From positions 12,716,501-12,780,500 of the forward strand of contig OZ038528.1 in NCBI GenBank assembly GCA_964036665.1: 64,000 nt of DNA, in the 5' to 3' direction. Positions within the stretch are counted from its first letter, which is position 1. Every line of letters starts with the position of its first letter. Shown one piece after another: positions 32,541 to 45,159 of this stretch. The DNA comes from Gordius sp. MW1 (lineage: Eukaryota > Nematomorpha > Gordioida > Gordea > Gordiidae). The notes beneath the pieces are model-generated. The model was given only the letters and a program-made list of their open reading frames with translations. It did no database searches and was not told where the DNA came from. A program made the position numbers and the translations under genes.

Positions 32541-34052
32541 TTTTTTGACGCCTATTTTAATTGCTATTAATTTTTAATACCTGTTGTATTTCCCTCATTT
32601 AAACCTGTCAATTCATACCGTCACATGTAGTTTTTTATATTTTGCCCTTATAAATAGCGTGCATCTCTTTTGAATAGACTTTAGCAGTTTAATGGCGCTT
32701 TTCCTCGAATTAATGTAAATCAAATATTAATTGCTATGCAATTATGGGTTAAATTCTACACGATGCTCATATCGATTTGAACATAAATTGCATAACAAAT
32801 AAGCTTTGTTTATACGTAGTATAAAAGAGTAAAAATCGATGTGTACGAGGATTTAAAGCAGAGATATGTGGCACAGGCACTCTGCTTGGCTTAGCTGGGG
32901 TTTGGGGACGGAGCCCCCAGGAAATGGGGGGTTAGGGGGCGTAGCCCCAAGCAGGCTGGGAGCGAAGCTTCCAGTTACCATTCTCGCGGGGCTATGCATT
33001 AGCTTTCAGAGAGTTAAAGAGCACCAGTCATTCATGAGTAGACTCCCTATCAGCAGATGCGTTCATACTACGTTTACATGATGAGCGCATCTTCTGCTCC
33101 TATTGTAGCAGTGATTTGCCAGATTGCACTCATCCCCATATACATAAGAAGATGATGGCATATCATTATATATAGCAGGTGGTTGAGGTTTGCGAGAACC
33201 AAAATTATGCTTGTAAATATTTCTAGGGTTTCACCAAAAATTGTTTTTACTCTGTCGATCCAAGTTAGTCGAATGATCTGTTTACCTCAAAACAATTTAA
33301 GCTTAAATGTGACCTTATCTTACGTTTAAAACATCTAACATTTTTAAACAGATATATTATCTCAAACTTTCGAACTTTTTAATAGATGTAAAGGAAAATT
33401 ATTATAAACAAATTGTTACAAATATTAATTTATCGGCGCATATATAATTAAAGAAATGAGAGTGGTGTCACGGTTAAACATCTTAATTAAAATATTCAAT
33501 AATTATTATTTTCTTTAATTAATTTTTTTACTAACATGTAAAATGGTGCATTAGATAATTATGAGGAATATTTTACAAAGAACTTTATATATAATATGTA
33601 TAAAGTAATATGTACATATGTATATAAACCTAGACAAGTTGCAAAAAGAAATTAATAAACAAACATAAGCGGAAAATAAATAGCAATTGACAATAATTTT
33701 GCCGGGGTCAGACAAAGTCGAAGTAACAACGGTCATAAATAGTTTGCAGATAATTATTTAGCCAATTTGCGATTATCCGTTATAAAGCAACAACCGAGAC
33801 AAGTTCCCAAAAGAAATTTATAAATTAAGGTAATCAGTCGGGCCCAGAAACAATAAGAATTTGGACTCGAGCGAGGTCGAAAAAAATTAAGACAACCAGC
33901 AGTCATTAACTAGTCTATATGCAAAAGCAAAATAAAAGTTTTTTATAGAAGCATAATCCACAATCGTTAAAATTCCGTATACCACAGCAATTGTTAAAAA
34001 AAAGCAAGTAAAACAGTACAGGACAAGGCAGGAGCGACGACGGACGTACGGA
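32541..34052. other. No recognised gene; GC-rich patch and weak duplication
   Basis: A patch at 32870-33000 is unusually GC-rich (GGGGACGGAGCCCCC, GGGGGGTTAGGGGGCGTAGC), resembling a patch in the Helitron near 30760. A segment with ACAAGTTGCAAAAAGAAATT near 33630 recurs loosely near 33800. No frame is supported. Confidence 0.4.
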
Positions 34053-36841
34053 TAGTGATGCTGATAAACCGATAAAAATCTCGGTCTCGTCTCGGTATTT
34101 GAAAAATTGAGACGAGATCGAGACGAGATTTTATATTCGAGATTTCGGCTTAAAATTTTTTAATCCATCAGAATCATTTATAGTAAATTTAATTTCTATT
34201 TGGATAATTTCCATCTAGGATGCTAGAATAAATTAATATAATTGGGATTCCTTTAATAATAAATTTTTACACACTCAAACTAATTACTATATCCATGTAA
34301 AATTAATTTTAATAAATTTAGCTAGTTCAATAAAAGATGAGTGGCTTTAAGGGCCTGTAGATCATATTTTTATATTGAGCAATAATACAAAATTCGGGCC
34401 TTCGGCCCTCGTGAGAAGGGGGAGGGGAGAAGGGAAGGGGGGAAGGGGGGACCACTCATCTATACTTCGTATAAATGTATCATATTTGCTATGCAATTTA
34501 TGGGCGAGAAAGGTGGGAAGGGGCGAGAATGCCTATAGGGGGGTATTAAATGCCCAATGATTAATTAATTATTTATACAAATTTTCCATTTATAGGCAAA
34601 ATGTAATATAGGCAAAATGTAACATAGGCAAGGGTTAGGGTTAGATTTAGTGTTTGCATCTAGTTGCGTATTACATTAGTTTTTATGGCCTTTAGTGATT
34701 ATGGGTCTAACAAACATTATATTATAAAACATCACAATGTTAAGAATTTGCAGAATTGTTGGGAGAAATTTTTTGTTGAATTTGAACAATTTTTAATTAA
34801 AAAAATCAAAAATTTGGCCAATGGTCATTTTTTCTCCATTGGTCAGCACCAACAGATACTCTATAAGTCAATGATAGCCATAAAAACGGGAAAAAAAATT
34901 TGATGCTCACTTTGGCCAATGGTCATTTTTTTCCATTGGTCAGCAGCCAGCACACGGTAAAAATGGATATAAATTCATAAGAGTAAAAAAAAACGAAAAA
35001 AAAATTTTCGAATCACATTTTGGCCAATGGTCATTTTTTTCCATTGGTCAGCAGCCATGACACGGTAAAAGTGGATATAAATTCATAAGAGTCAAAAAAA
35101 ACGAAAAAAAAAATTTCGAATCACATTTTGGCCAATGGTCATTTTATTCCATTGGTCAGCAGCCAGCGGACGACCAAAAAGTTATAATAGCAATGGTAGG
35201 AACAGGAACAATCATAATAGTCAAAAAAAACGAAAAAAATAATTTCGATTCACATTTTGGCCAATGGTCATTTTTTCCATCGGTCAGGAGCCAGCCGACG
35301 TCCAAAAAGTCATAATAGCAATGGTAGTAACAGGAACAATCATAATAGTCAAAAAAAACGAAAAAATGAACTCGGATTCACATTTTGACCAATGGTCATT
35401 TTTTCATTGGTCAGCAGCCAGCGGACGGCCAAAAAGTCTTATTAGCTGCGAGAACTATCATTTTGACAAAAGACAACGTTTTATTGTTGCGATTAGTTTG
35501 TTGTATCGCACAATGATAGTAACAAGAACAATCATAAGAGTCAAAAAAACTCCAGGATTCTAACCCAAAAACTAGTTAAAATGCATAGCAATTAAAAGTA
35601 AACAACTTTTATTTATGTTTATTATATAATAAAATGAAACAATAATAGAACAAGCGGACGGCCAAAAAGTCATATTATCAATGGTAGTAACAGGAAAAAT
35701 ATATTAATTTAATTTAAAAAATAAAAATAAAAATTTGCTCTCTCCGGGAATCCATCGCCGGGGTTCGAACCCACATTAATAGAGGCATAGACTTTTGTAG
35801 GGGCACAGGGACCCATATCAGTATAGGCATAGGTTCTTGTAGTGGAGGGCATAGGGTAATTATAGCAATTAATATCAATGTTACCCAATTCAAAAACGAA
35901 TAGATATACTTATGCATTAATTTAACATAGCAATTAAAACCCGACCCCGCCCGAAAGCGAGGGAGATAGAGATGAGGAGTGGGGCACCTCTTATGCATTA
36001 ATTTTAAAAATAACACAGCGAGGGAGATAGAGATGAGGGGTGGGGCACCTCTTTCTCATGCATTAATTTAAAAAATCGATAACCTAATATACCCAATGCA
36101 AATAGATAGGGACGGACGGACGGACAACGGACGGACAACAAAAAACGAGCCCATAAATTGCATAGCAATTAATATGAATATATAAACATGAGTTCTGATG
36201 TAGTAAATATTACTAAAACATATTTATTTCGCAACAATTACGTTTAAATATTTTGAATCGTTAAATAAACAAAGCGTGCCTGCCAAACGTTTAATTTCGA
36301 GATCATCTTTTGCTAGTTGATGATTGAACTCATCATGGCACATCTCTAAAACTCTCAATAGCTACAAATCACATTATGTATTTGTTTTGCAATATTACCT
36401 TTCAAATTATAATGGTATGGTTGGTAGGTGTATATCTAATCTATTTAATTTCTCTTAAATGTTACGATTTGGCAAGACAATAATATATATGATCCTAAGG
36501 TTTTTTAAAAAATTAATATTTTAGCGAAATTATTTTGCATTAAAAAAACAAATATAAAATCTAAAAACGATAATAAAGTAGTACCCAAGCGACATTAATA
36601 ACATGTTCATAGAGTTGAAATGAAAAAATGGTTCGCCATTTTAAATTTCTTTATTTATATTATAATAAAAAAAAATAAGGACATTATAAAAAAATTTTAA
36701 GTAGAGACATGTCGAGAATTCTTGTCAAGACGAGACGAGACCGAGATTTTCCTAACCTGAGACGAGATTGAGATTCTTATAATCCCACCTGAGGTGAGAC
36801 GAGATTTTACTTTCGCCAGACGAGACGAGCTCGAAACACTA
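34053..36841. mobile_element. GAGAC hAT copy with a large internal insertion
   Basis: The left end is TAGTGATGCTGATAAACCGA then repeated CGAGACGAGAT. The right end is CGAGACGAGCTCGAAACACTA. Flanks CGTACGGA (34045-34052) and CGGACGGA (36842-36849) agree at 7 of 8. Most of the interior (34391-36175) is repeat block A, inserted between family-specific sequence. Confidence 0.75.
34391..36175 (+). repeat. Complex repeat block A
   Basis: In order: CGGGCCTTCGGCCCTCGTG with a GGGA/GGGGAAG-rich stretch; ATAGGCAAAATGTAA repeats and GGGTTAGGGTTAG; a frame of about 75 codons (34664-34903) that recurs in block B; then about six units of TTTGGCCAATGGTCATTTTT followed by CCATTGGTCAGCAGCCAG; an inverted SINE-like piece; (GGAC)n; and the end GAGCCCATAAATTGCATAGC. 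Collinear with block B. It looks like an uncharacterised mobile or segmentally duplicated element. No protein domain was recognised. Confidence 0.75.
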
Positions 36842-38354
36842 CGGACGGATAATTAAATTGCATAGCAATTAAGACTTATATATATTATCTAACACAGCTT
36901 TATTTGTACACATATATTTAATATAAATCGATTGTATATATGTAAAACTCGGGCCTTCGGCCCTCGTGGGAAGGGGGAGAAGGGAAGGGAAGGGAAGAGG
37001 GGAAGGGAAGGGGGGACGACTCATCTGTACTTCGTATAAATGTCTCATATTTGCTATGCAATTTATGGGCGAGAAAGGTGGGAAGGGGCGAGAATGCCTA
37101 TAGGGGGGTATTAAATGCCTAATGAATAATTAATTATTTATACAAATTTTCCATTATAGGCAAAATGTAATATAGGCAAAATGTAATATAGGCAAGGGTT
37201 AGGGTTGGATTTAGTGTTTGCATCTAGTTGCGTATTAGATTAGTTTTTATGGCCTTTAGTGATTATGGGTCTAACAAACATTATATTATAAAACAACACA
37301 ATGTTAAGAATTTGCAGAATTGTTGGGAGAAATTTTTTGTTGAATTTGAACAATTTTTAATTAAAAAAATCAAAAATTTGGCCAATGGTCACTTTTTCTC
37401 TATTGGTCAGTACCAACAGATACTCTATAAGTCAATGATAGCCAAAAAACGGAAAAAAAAATTTTGATGCTCACTTTGGCCAATGGTCATTTTTTTCCAT
37501 TGGTCAGCAGCCAGCACACGGTAAAAGTGGATATAAATTCATAAGAGTAAAAAAAACGAAAAAAAAATTTTCGAATCACATTTTGGCCAATGGTCATTTT
37601 TTTCCATTGGTCAGCAGCCAGGACACGGTAAAAGTGGATATAAATTCATAATAGTCAAAAAAAAAACGAAAAAAAAGTTTTCGAATCACATTTTGGCCAA
37701 TGGTCATTTTATTCCATTGGTCAGCAGCCAGCGGACGGCCAAAAAGTCATAATAGCAATGGTAGGAACAGGAACAATCATAATAGTCAAAAAAAACGAAA
37801 AAAATAATTTCGATTCACATTTTGGCCAATGGTCATTTTTTCAATCGGTCAGGAGCCGGCGGACGGCCAAAAAGTCATAATAGCAATGGTAGTAACAGGA
37901 ACAATCATAATAGTCAAAAAAAAAACGAAAAAATAAACTCGGATTTTGGCCAATGGTCATTTTTTCATTGGTCAGCAGCCAACGGACGGCCAAAAAGTCT
38001 TATTATCAATGATAGTAACAAGAACAATCATAAGAGTCAAAAAAAACTCCGGGATTCTAACCCAAAAACTAGTTAAATTGCATAGCAATTAAAAGTAAAC
38101 AACTTTTATTTATGTTTATTATATAACATTGGTCAGCAGCCAGCGGACGGCCAAAAAGTCATAATAGCAATGGTAGAAACAGGAACAATCATAATAGTAA
38201 AAAAAACGAAAAAAATAATTTCGATTCACATTTTGGCCAATGGTCATTTTTTTCATTGGTCAGCAGCCAGCGGACGGCCAAAAATTCTTATTATCAATGA
38301 TAGTAACAAGAACAATCATAAGAGTCAAAAAAACTCCGGGATTCTAACCCCAAA

Positions 38355-38594
38355 ACTAGTTAAATTGCATAGCAATTAAAAAGTAAACAACTTTTATTTA
38401 TGTTTATTATATAACTAGTTAAATTGCATAGCATTAAAAGTAAACAACTTTTATCTATGTTTATTATATAACAAAAACTAGTTAAATTGCATAGCAATTA
38501 AAAGTAAACAACTTTTATTTATGTTTATTATATAACTAGTTAAATTGCATAGCAATTAAAAGTAAACAACTTTTATTTATGTTTATTATATAAT
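38355..38594 (+). repeat. ~60-bp tandem repeat containing TTGCATAGCAA palindrome
   Basis: Four copies of ACTAGTTAAATTGCATAGCA with AACAACTTTTATTTATGTTT begin near 38355, 38414, 38478 and 38535. Single copies occur near 38068 and 35572. Confidence 0.85.
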
Positions 38595-38778
38595 AGAAAA
38601 TTTAACAAATCTTATATATAACACACCGAGGGAGATAGAGATGATGGGTGGGGCACCTCTTATGCATTAATTTAAAAAATAACACAGCGAGGGAGATAGA
38701 GATGAGGGTGGGGCACCTCTTTCTCATGCATTAATTTAAAAAATCGATAACCTAATATACCCAATGCAAATAGATAGT

Positions 38779-38821
38779 GACGGACGGACGGACGGACGGA
38801 CAGATGGACGGACGGACGGAC
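38779..38821 (+). repeat. (GGAC)n microsatellite
   Basis: About ten GGAC units with one GGACAGAT interruption. The same position in block A (36109-36138) has about seven. Confidence 0.9.
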
Positions 38822-39369
38822 AACAAAAAACGAGCCCATAAATTGCATGGCAATTAATATATCTATATTTACTCAACCGAGCCAGAAATACCTTGTAGTG
38901 GTGGCTGAGCTTGTGTAATCTCGTGATCCAAGAAGTTATACCTTTGGTAGCCGAATACAATTTTTGTGTTTGTTAGTGGTGGGGTCACCCTATTACCAAG
39001 GTTCTTGGTGAAGGGTCAGACTAAAATTTCTGGGCTTTTGAGGGAGTGATAGTGAAATGGAAGTGCTAGATTAAGCCTATCAATACGAGTCGTCTAAAGA
39101 AAATTTTAATTCACCAAAATGACGGCATCATAACGAATAGTAGGTAGTCAAGCGCCAAAATCTAACATAGTCCCGTCAGGCTTGGAAGGCCGAGACCATA
39201 CTCCCTCATTCCACATAAACCAAAATGTATACTACAACAAAAAAGCAGCATGAAAACGTTAAGGCGTCCCCCTCAAACGACGCGCGCATTCTTCGCCTGG
39301 AATGTGTGGGTATAAACGAAGGCTACCGCTATTTTAACAAACGGAAGCGGTTAAAGACGTTAGTTTGCG

Positions 39370-39944
39370 TAGGATAAAGTGGGTCATGGAATATTGGTAC
39401 AATGACTAGCAAGAGCGAATTGGCAGAGGTTCTAAGGTGGAGAACAATCGATATCCCCTGTATACAAGAGACCAAATGGAAGGGCCAAAAAGCAAAATAC
39501 ATAGGTGACGGATACAAATTATATATTTACGGCGCAGAAACGCATCGGAAGGGCGTCGGTACAGTGCTATCGGATGAATTTCAACAAACTGTCGTCGACG
39601 TTAAAAGAATAAATGGCAGAATTATGACGATACAGCTTTGTTATAATTGTACTACGATAAGCGTTATATCAGCATATGCTCCTCAAAGTGGATTTTCAGA
39701 GGCGGAAAATGATTGTTTTTGGATGGATCTCGAGAATATTCTATCCCAATTCGGTAAAGAGAGACTAATAATTATCGGAGCGGACCTCAATGGACACGTG
39801 GGCAAATCAGGAGGAGGATCCGAAAGAAATTACGGTGTTCGGGGTTACGGCCTAAGAAATGAAGCAGGTGCGGAAATTCTAAAAATGTCTCATGCTTCTG
39901 ATCCAGCAATAGAAAATACAAAAAGAGACAGGAACATCTTATAA
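39370..39944 (+). pseudogene. LINE apurinic-type endonuclease domain
   Basis: Just upstream of the Met at 39402 the frame reads GSWNIGTMTSKS. Then IDIPCIQETKWKGQKAKYIG (catalytic Glu), the TVLSDEF region, ISVISAYAPQSGFSEAEND, and LIIIGADLNGHVG (catalytic Asp/Asn). The final His-containing strand should lie after about 39940, where the frame is lost (IENTKRDRNIL, stop). This nicks target DNA in LINE retrotransposition. Confidence 0.85.
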
Positions 39945-40263
39945 CGTATAAAAGCGGTAGCCCTACCACTTAGATAGATTTCTTTCTCGTCAACAGAACG
40001 CACTTAAAATATGTTCAAAATGTTAAGGTAATACCGAATGAAATATTGGCCTGCCAACACAAGTTGTTGGTGGTGGACTTTATATTAAAGGACCTTAAAG
40101 GGCAAAAGGTACAAAGAGTAGCGGCTAGTATCCAATGGAGAAGACTAAAGAATAATATTTAACGTTTGGAAACAAGTAATTAAACATGCTGAATTTACCT
40201 CGTGCGAGGATCAATGGAGTGATATAGCTGGCACAATGCGAAAAGTAGGACGACAAATATTAG

Positions 40264-41553
40264 GTGAAAGCAAGCCCACTAAAAGAATTCTCAAGGAGAC
40301 GTGGTGGTGGAATGAAGAAGTGCAAAAATGTATCAAAGAAAAGAAGGTGCAAAGTTTGGTATAAAAGCAAGGATAGTAATGATAAGCAAGCTTACCAAGT
40401 AGCTAAAAGATCGGCTAAAAAATACGTAGCAAAAGCTAAAAACAAGGTGTACGACGATAGAAATGTAAAACTAAACTCAAAGGAAGGAGAAAAATTGATC
40501 TACAAAATCGCAAAGTCAAGGGCCCGAAATTCTAAAGATTACGTAGAATGCCGACTAATCAAGGGACAAAACGGAGAAATACTAACACGCGACAGCCACT
40601 ACAAAGGTGGTACGATTATTATAGGGATTTATCAATTTAAAAGGGGCCTGTAGTCGAAGACATTAACCAGGAGAATACAATAGGAGAATTTAACACAGCG
40701 GACTGGATCACGGAAACGGAAGTCAAAGTTGCTATGTGTAAACTAAAGACAGGATAAGCTTTCGGACCAGACAACATACCAATAGAAGGCATTAAAGCGT
40801 TGGTGCACAATTCCTCGCCAAACTTTCCAACAATATCTTGAAAACGGGTAAAATGCCTAAAGAGGAGTGATAGCTATATGATCCCGATATAAAAGATGAA
40901 AGAGGATATTCAGGATTGTAACAATTACATAGGGATAAAGTTTATGAGTCACACTTTCAATGTGTGTTAAAAAGTGATCGAAAAACGGCTTCAAGGTTTA
41001 GTTTAAATTCGAGATAACCAATTCGGATTTATGATGGAGAGGTCTACATCAGATGCCCTAAACAGTGTTAGAAGATTAATGGAACGGTTTAGAAAAAGGG
41101 AGGAGGATTTGCACATGTGTTTCATAGATCTAGAAAAAGCGTTTGATAAATTTCCTTGTACTTTAGTGTGGAAATGTCTTAAAGAAAACAATGCGCCAGA
41201 ATTATACGCCAGAGCAATAAAAAATATGTGCAAGGGAAATAAAGCATACATTAGAACAACGGTGGGAACTACAAAGGGTTTTACCATTAACACTAGAGTC
41301 CATAAAGGTTCAGCTCTTAGCCCCTTCCTATTCATAATGATAGGATATTATTACCAAGGATTTGGGCGAGGAAGCTCCTTAGGCAATGATCTTTGCAAAC
41401 GATATAATCCTCTCTGCCAAAAGTGAACAAGAATTGGCTAATACTGTAAATAGATGGGCAAATGCAATAGAAGAAAGTAGTCTCAGGGTAAATCGAATGA
41501 AAACAGAATACATGAAGACAAAGTTTAAATCAGATAAAAATCAGCTATGTGCA
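40264..41553 (+). pseudogene. LINE reverse transcriptase, N-terminal and palm part
   Basis: 40264-40653 is a Lys-rich linker with SRARNSKDYVECRLIKGQNG. After a broken stretch (AFGPDNIPIEGIKA near 40757), 41031-41426 reads RSTSDALNSVRRLMERF, then LHMCFIDLEKAFDKFPC (first catalytic Asp), then HKGSALSPFLF. The expected FADD box reads FANDIILSA after a frameshift near 41390, so a catalytic Asp is changed to Asn. Confidence 0.8.
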
Positions 41554-43001
41554 TAGGGTTTCGATCTCGTCTCGGTCTCGAAAACAAAATCTCGTCTCGT
41601 CTCGGGAGCGATTTTGAAATCTCGATCTCGTCTCGTCTCGGTCTAGAAAAATCTCGATCTCGTCTCGACTTTTTAAAATAAAATATATATGAAATAAAAA
41701 TTTCTCCTATTTTATTAAAATATTAAATATATGTTAAAAAATCCTAATGGCATTTTATATTTTTTGAAAAGCTTTAATACACAAACTTTTTAAAGATTTA
41801 GCGGGATACGACATCTCATTGACAATATTTTCTATATGAATTAATTCATATAGATAACATTTTCCATGGAAAGTGCAGACTAAAAAAACTCTAAATAAAT
41901 TTAAAGTATAGAAAATTAAATTTTATTGTTCTAGCAAATTATATCATTTTTATCAAATTAACTGGGTTTGTCAACTAAAAATAGACATAGAAAATTATAA
42001 GCTCGCTTTTAGTTAACTTAATTGCACAATTGAGCCAATAGAGATCCTTCTATAAATCAAAGTGCACATATTTAATTTTATGACAAAAATCATTATAGTC
42101 AAATTTGTATTCTAATTAATTACCTTCCAATCTAACTAACTTTGCCATTAAATAGTAATTTATCTTGTACAGTATAGGTTCGAGTATTTATTTTATATTG
42201 CACAATTATAGAAATTATAGTAAGTGCACCTGCCCACCCAGCATATAATGTGAAAAGTAATGCATATGACAGAACTATGTATTCACATAATGTCTTATTA
42301 AGTTTCAAAAATTTGGCAGGTATACTATTAGTTGAAGTATAAAAACTTCTAGAAAACTCATAATTTAAGATTTAATTTACTACGGTGTCATTAAATACTT
42401 TATTGTACTTTTCAAATCGTTAGGCGGGTGCTCAAAAATTTCGAGCCACCTTGGCTTAACTTGTTTAATTATTCAAACTGATTGACGACCAATTTATAAT
42501 TATCGCATTATGCAGGATGAGTAATTGCGAAATTCAAATTTTAGTATTATTCACTATTCCATCAGAACTCATTCTAAGCCTAACATTTTGTAATATTTAA
42601 TAATGCTATGAGTAAAAATATGCGATAAATATATTATAAAATTATTCACATCCTCTATGTCTAAGGGTCTACCATACTTAGGTAAATGATTGCCAAATAC
42701 ATTTTTTGCAAAAATATATAATATTTGTTACACTTAGAAATTTTTTAACATCAAATATATTCCATACATGTTGATCTACACTTAACAGTTTATATGTAAA
42801 TCATGCAGGTTAAAATACACGATAATTTAATAAAATCTAACGATCAATAAAAAGTCGAGATCTCGCCGGAAAAATCTCGTATCATCTCGTCTCGATATAA
42901 TTCTCGTCTTGATCTCGACTTCGTTTTTCAAATTCTCGTCTCGTCTCGATTTTTCGAGACGAGACGAGACCGAGATTTTTCTCGGTTTTTCCGCATCACT
43001 A
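41554..43001. mobile_element. GAGAC hAT MITE with 8-bp duplication
   Basis: Starts TAGGGTTTCGATCTCGTCTC and ends TTTTTCCGCATCACTA, flanked by an exact 8-bp TATGTGCA (41546-41553, 43002-43009). Both ends have several hundred bases of alternating CGAGAC/GTCTCG repeats. The interior is collinear with 61685-62832 (for example TTAGCGGGATACGACATCTC). No coding. Confidence 0.95.
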
Positions 43002-43009
43002 TATGTGCA

Positions 43010-43620
43010 TCCCTTATTTTAGGCGATTGGCAACTTACAAGCGTGAATTCCTTCAAATATTTAGGATCAACACTTCAATCGGATGGTGGAATGGATAAAG
43101 AAATCCAAGCAAGGATAAATTCTGGACGGCTCAAATGGAGAGACTTGGCAGGCCTTCTGTATGACAAAAACATCCCAAGAAAACTAAAAGGTGCATTGTT
43201 GTAAAAATCCATCATACAGCCAACAGTCCTGTATAGCTTGGAATCTTGGGATATACGTAAAAGGGAAGAGCAGCGTCTTGCGCCCATGGAGATGAGAATG
43301 CTAATATGGGTCCTAGGAGTAATAAAAAAGGAACAGCGAAATAAAGAAATAATCAGAAATTTGGGTACTACATCTATTACGACAAAGCTCCTTACAAACA
43401 GACTAAGATGGTATGGCCAGTCGAGAGATGGCACGATAGCTCAGTCGTAAGAAAATTTAGAAGATGAATTTTGTAGGAAAACGAAGGAGAGGAAGACCCA
43501 AGCTTACCTGGATCCATAAAATAAGGTACGATGAAAGTCCACAAGATAAAGTAAGATCTATGTAAATATAGAGACAAATGGAAACGAATGCTGAAAAGAT
43601 TGACCACCAGCCTAGGTAAT
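43010..43620 (+). pseudogene. LINE post-RT region, copy 2
   Basis: A readable stretch continues the interrupted LINE: VNSFKYLGSTLQSDGGMDKE, then INSGRLKWRDLAGLLYDKNI, then ESWDIRKREEQRLAPMEMRM and TTKLLTNRLRWYGQ. One in-frame TAA lies at 43202. This is the conserved RT thumb and C-terminal region of RTE-type LINEs. Confidence 0.8.
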
Positions 43621-43724
43621 TTTTTTTCGATAGCAGCTAAGATAATTTAATATATTAAAAATATTTTAAGACACAAAAGTTAAAGCAATACAAAATGATA
43701 AAAATACAATTACCTTTAGTAAGA

Positions 43725-43945
43725 CAATTAAGTTCATTTTTACCTTATATTCCATTTATTTCTTTGGTGTTTTCCTTTATAGCACTTCTTAAATCGCTTG
43801 AAAGATGGTTTAGAATTATCACAATGGTAACATAAGCGGCTCCATTTTTTGCTAATCTGGACACCATTTTTATCTAAGAAAGTAACTTTGAATAAATTAA
43901 TTATTTTGTTTACCGTTTTAGTGGGAACAAAATTTATGTTTTTTG
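43725..43945 (-). other. Small unrecognised open frame with Cys pair
   Basis: About 70 codons without an initial Met, ending at TAA. It contains VTFLDKNGVQISKKWSRLCY, then HCDNSKPSFKRFKKCYKGK. Cys-x2-Cys, a third Cys and basic residues suggest a decayed zinc-binding protein or an exon. I do not recognise it. Confidence 0.25.
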
Positions 43946-44144
43946 TAGTCCAAAAATTGAAAAATTAATGGCTAAGAACAGTAGTAACTTTTTTACTTTG
44001 AAAAAAAATATGGCCAAAAAGTCCCTAAGTTTGGATATCTCTATTTTTTTGTTTTAGGTTTTTTTATGCCAAATTTTCTATATTTATAGTTCCAACCTTA
44101 TTTTATATGATCTCATAAATTTTATGAAAAATAATGGGTTAAGT

Positions 44145-44350
44145 AACGATAAGCGAATTAATTTAATAATGGAATAAGTAGCGATAAGCGAATTAATGTA
44201 ATATTGGTATCAGTAGCGATAAGTATATTAATGAATAATGGGTTAAGTAGCTATAAGCGAATTAATGTATTATTGGTGTAAGTAGCGATAAGCGAATTAA
44301 TGTAATCTTGGTATAAGTAGCGATAAGTATATTAATGAATAATGAATTGA
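44145..44350 (+). repeat. ~36-bp tandem repeat
   Basis: Five or six units of GTAGCGATAAGCGAATTAAT followed by GTAATATTGGTATAA, with variants GATAAGTATATTAATGAATA. Confidence 0.85.
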
Positions 44351-44654
44351 TGAATTAAATGAATTTTAATGAATGGATTTATTGATTGAAAATGATGTAA
44401 GAGTATATTTCCGTGAATACCCGTCAAAGTCGCAGAATGATAAAAAAGTAGCAGAAAAAGTCGGGGGAGGGAAAATGCAAAGCGCGTAGACATTTAGAAT
44501 TATACGACAAAACAGCATATATTTAATTGTTATTTTCATGTCTTATTTCAATTGTCTCATTTTTTAGCAAGAAGAGAATAAGTATACAAAATATAGATTT
44601 TAATGCATATTTGATTAGTATTTAAAAAATCTTCAAGAAGTATTCTTACATCAA

Positions 44655-44925
44655 AGCTAATATGAGTAAAAATCATCAGACCTATTGAAGATGTAGAAAA
44701 ACTAAATGTGGCGGGAAAGGAATCCTTATGCCCGAAAATTTTTCAATAACTAAGGATCATACCCATCCACAAGTAAGCTTGCAAGTTAGTAGTTATTATA
44801 TACATCCTACAGGTAGTTCAAACATTACAAATGAATTCTTGGAACCTCCTATAAATCATGACCTACCAAATCTTGACATGCAACTCAGTATTTTTTGCAA
44901 CAAATGTTTTATGGGGAAGATATGA
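44655..44925 (+). pseudogene. Broken FLYWCH-type zinc-finger copy
   Basis: The frame reads TY-stop-RCRKTKCGGKGILMP, then ENFSITKDHTHPQ. The stop (TGA) stands where the family's Trp (TGG) would be, so this copy kept the canonical W position before losing it. Cys spacing and the final H-x-H fit genes A and B. GTAAGC after HTHPQ and an acceptor CTACAG 40 nt later resemble the short first intron of those genes. Upstream domain residues are not legible. Confidence 0.6.
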
Positions 44926-45159
44926 AGAGACAAATCTCCCAAGAACCAATAATCACATAGAAAAATTACACATAAGAAACTTGTAAAGGCTTCCCATCCC
45001 AATATTTATCAATTTATTGATTATCTCAAAAAGGCACAGAAAGAAACTAATTCAAATATCTATAAAATAAAGGAAAAACAATAAACCCAAAATCTAAGAA
45101 AGAAATCTACAAAGAATCTTGTATCAAAAATTTAAAAGAACATTATACTAACAGTGAAT

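Larger units (their letters stand above)
36948..38857 (+). repeat. Complex repeat block B
   Basis: A collinear second copy of block A, with the same start (CTCGGGCCTTCGGCCCTCGTG) and the same end (AACGAGCCCATAAATTGCAT). It differs by extra CCAAT-palindrome units, by a run of four ~60-bp units (38355-38594, ACTAGTTAAATTGCATAGCA), and by a longer GGAC microsatellite. Small frames at 37228-37467, 37822-38076 and 38170-38379 come from the repeats. Confidence 0.8.
39000..43620 (+). mobile_element. RTE-like LINE copy 2, nearly full length, split by a hAT
   Basis: It has an apparent 5' leader, an endonuclease domain, a linker, an RT and a post-RT region in the usual order, and ends in RDKWKRMLKRLTTSLGN-like coding followed by T-rich sequence. 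The GAGAC hAT at 41554-43001 splits it just after the RT palm. Several frameshifts and stops make it inactive. It is a different subfamily from LINE copies 1, 3 and 4, with clearly divergent protein sequence. Confidence 0.85.

Noticed and set aside
35264..35563. Frames at 34664-34903, 35264-35563, 37228-37467 and 37822-38379
   Set aside because: They are readings of the CCAAT hairpin repeats and flanks. The 34664/37228 pair is similar only because blocks A and B are duplicates; no domain is visible.
43725..43945. Minus-strand frame as another FLYWCH gene
   Set aside because: The Cys spacing and the absence of the His-x-His end do not fit; a 28-nt intron reading does not keep frame.
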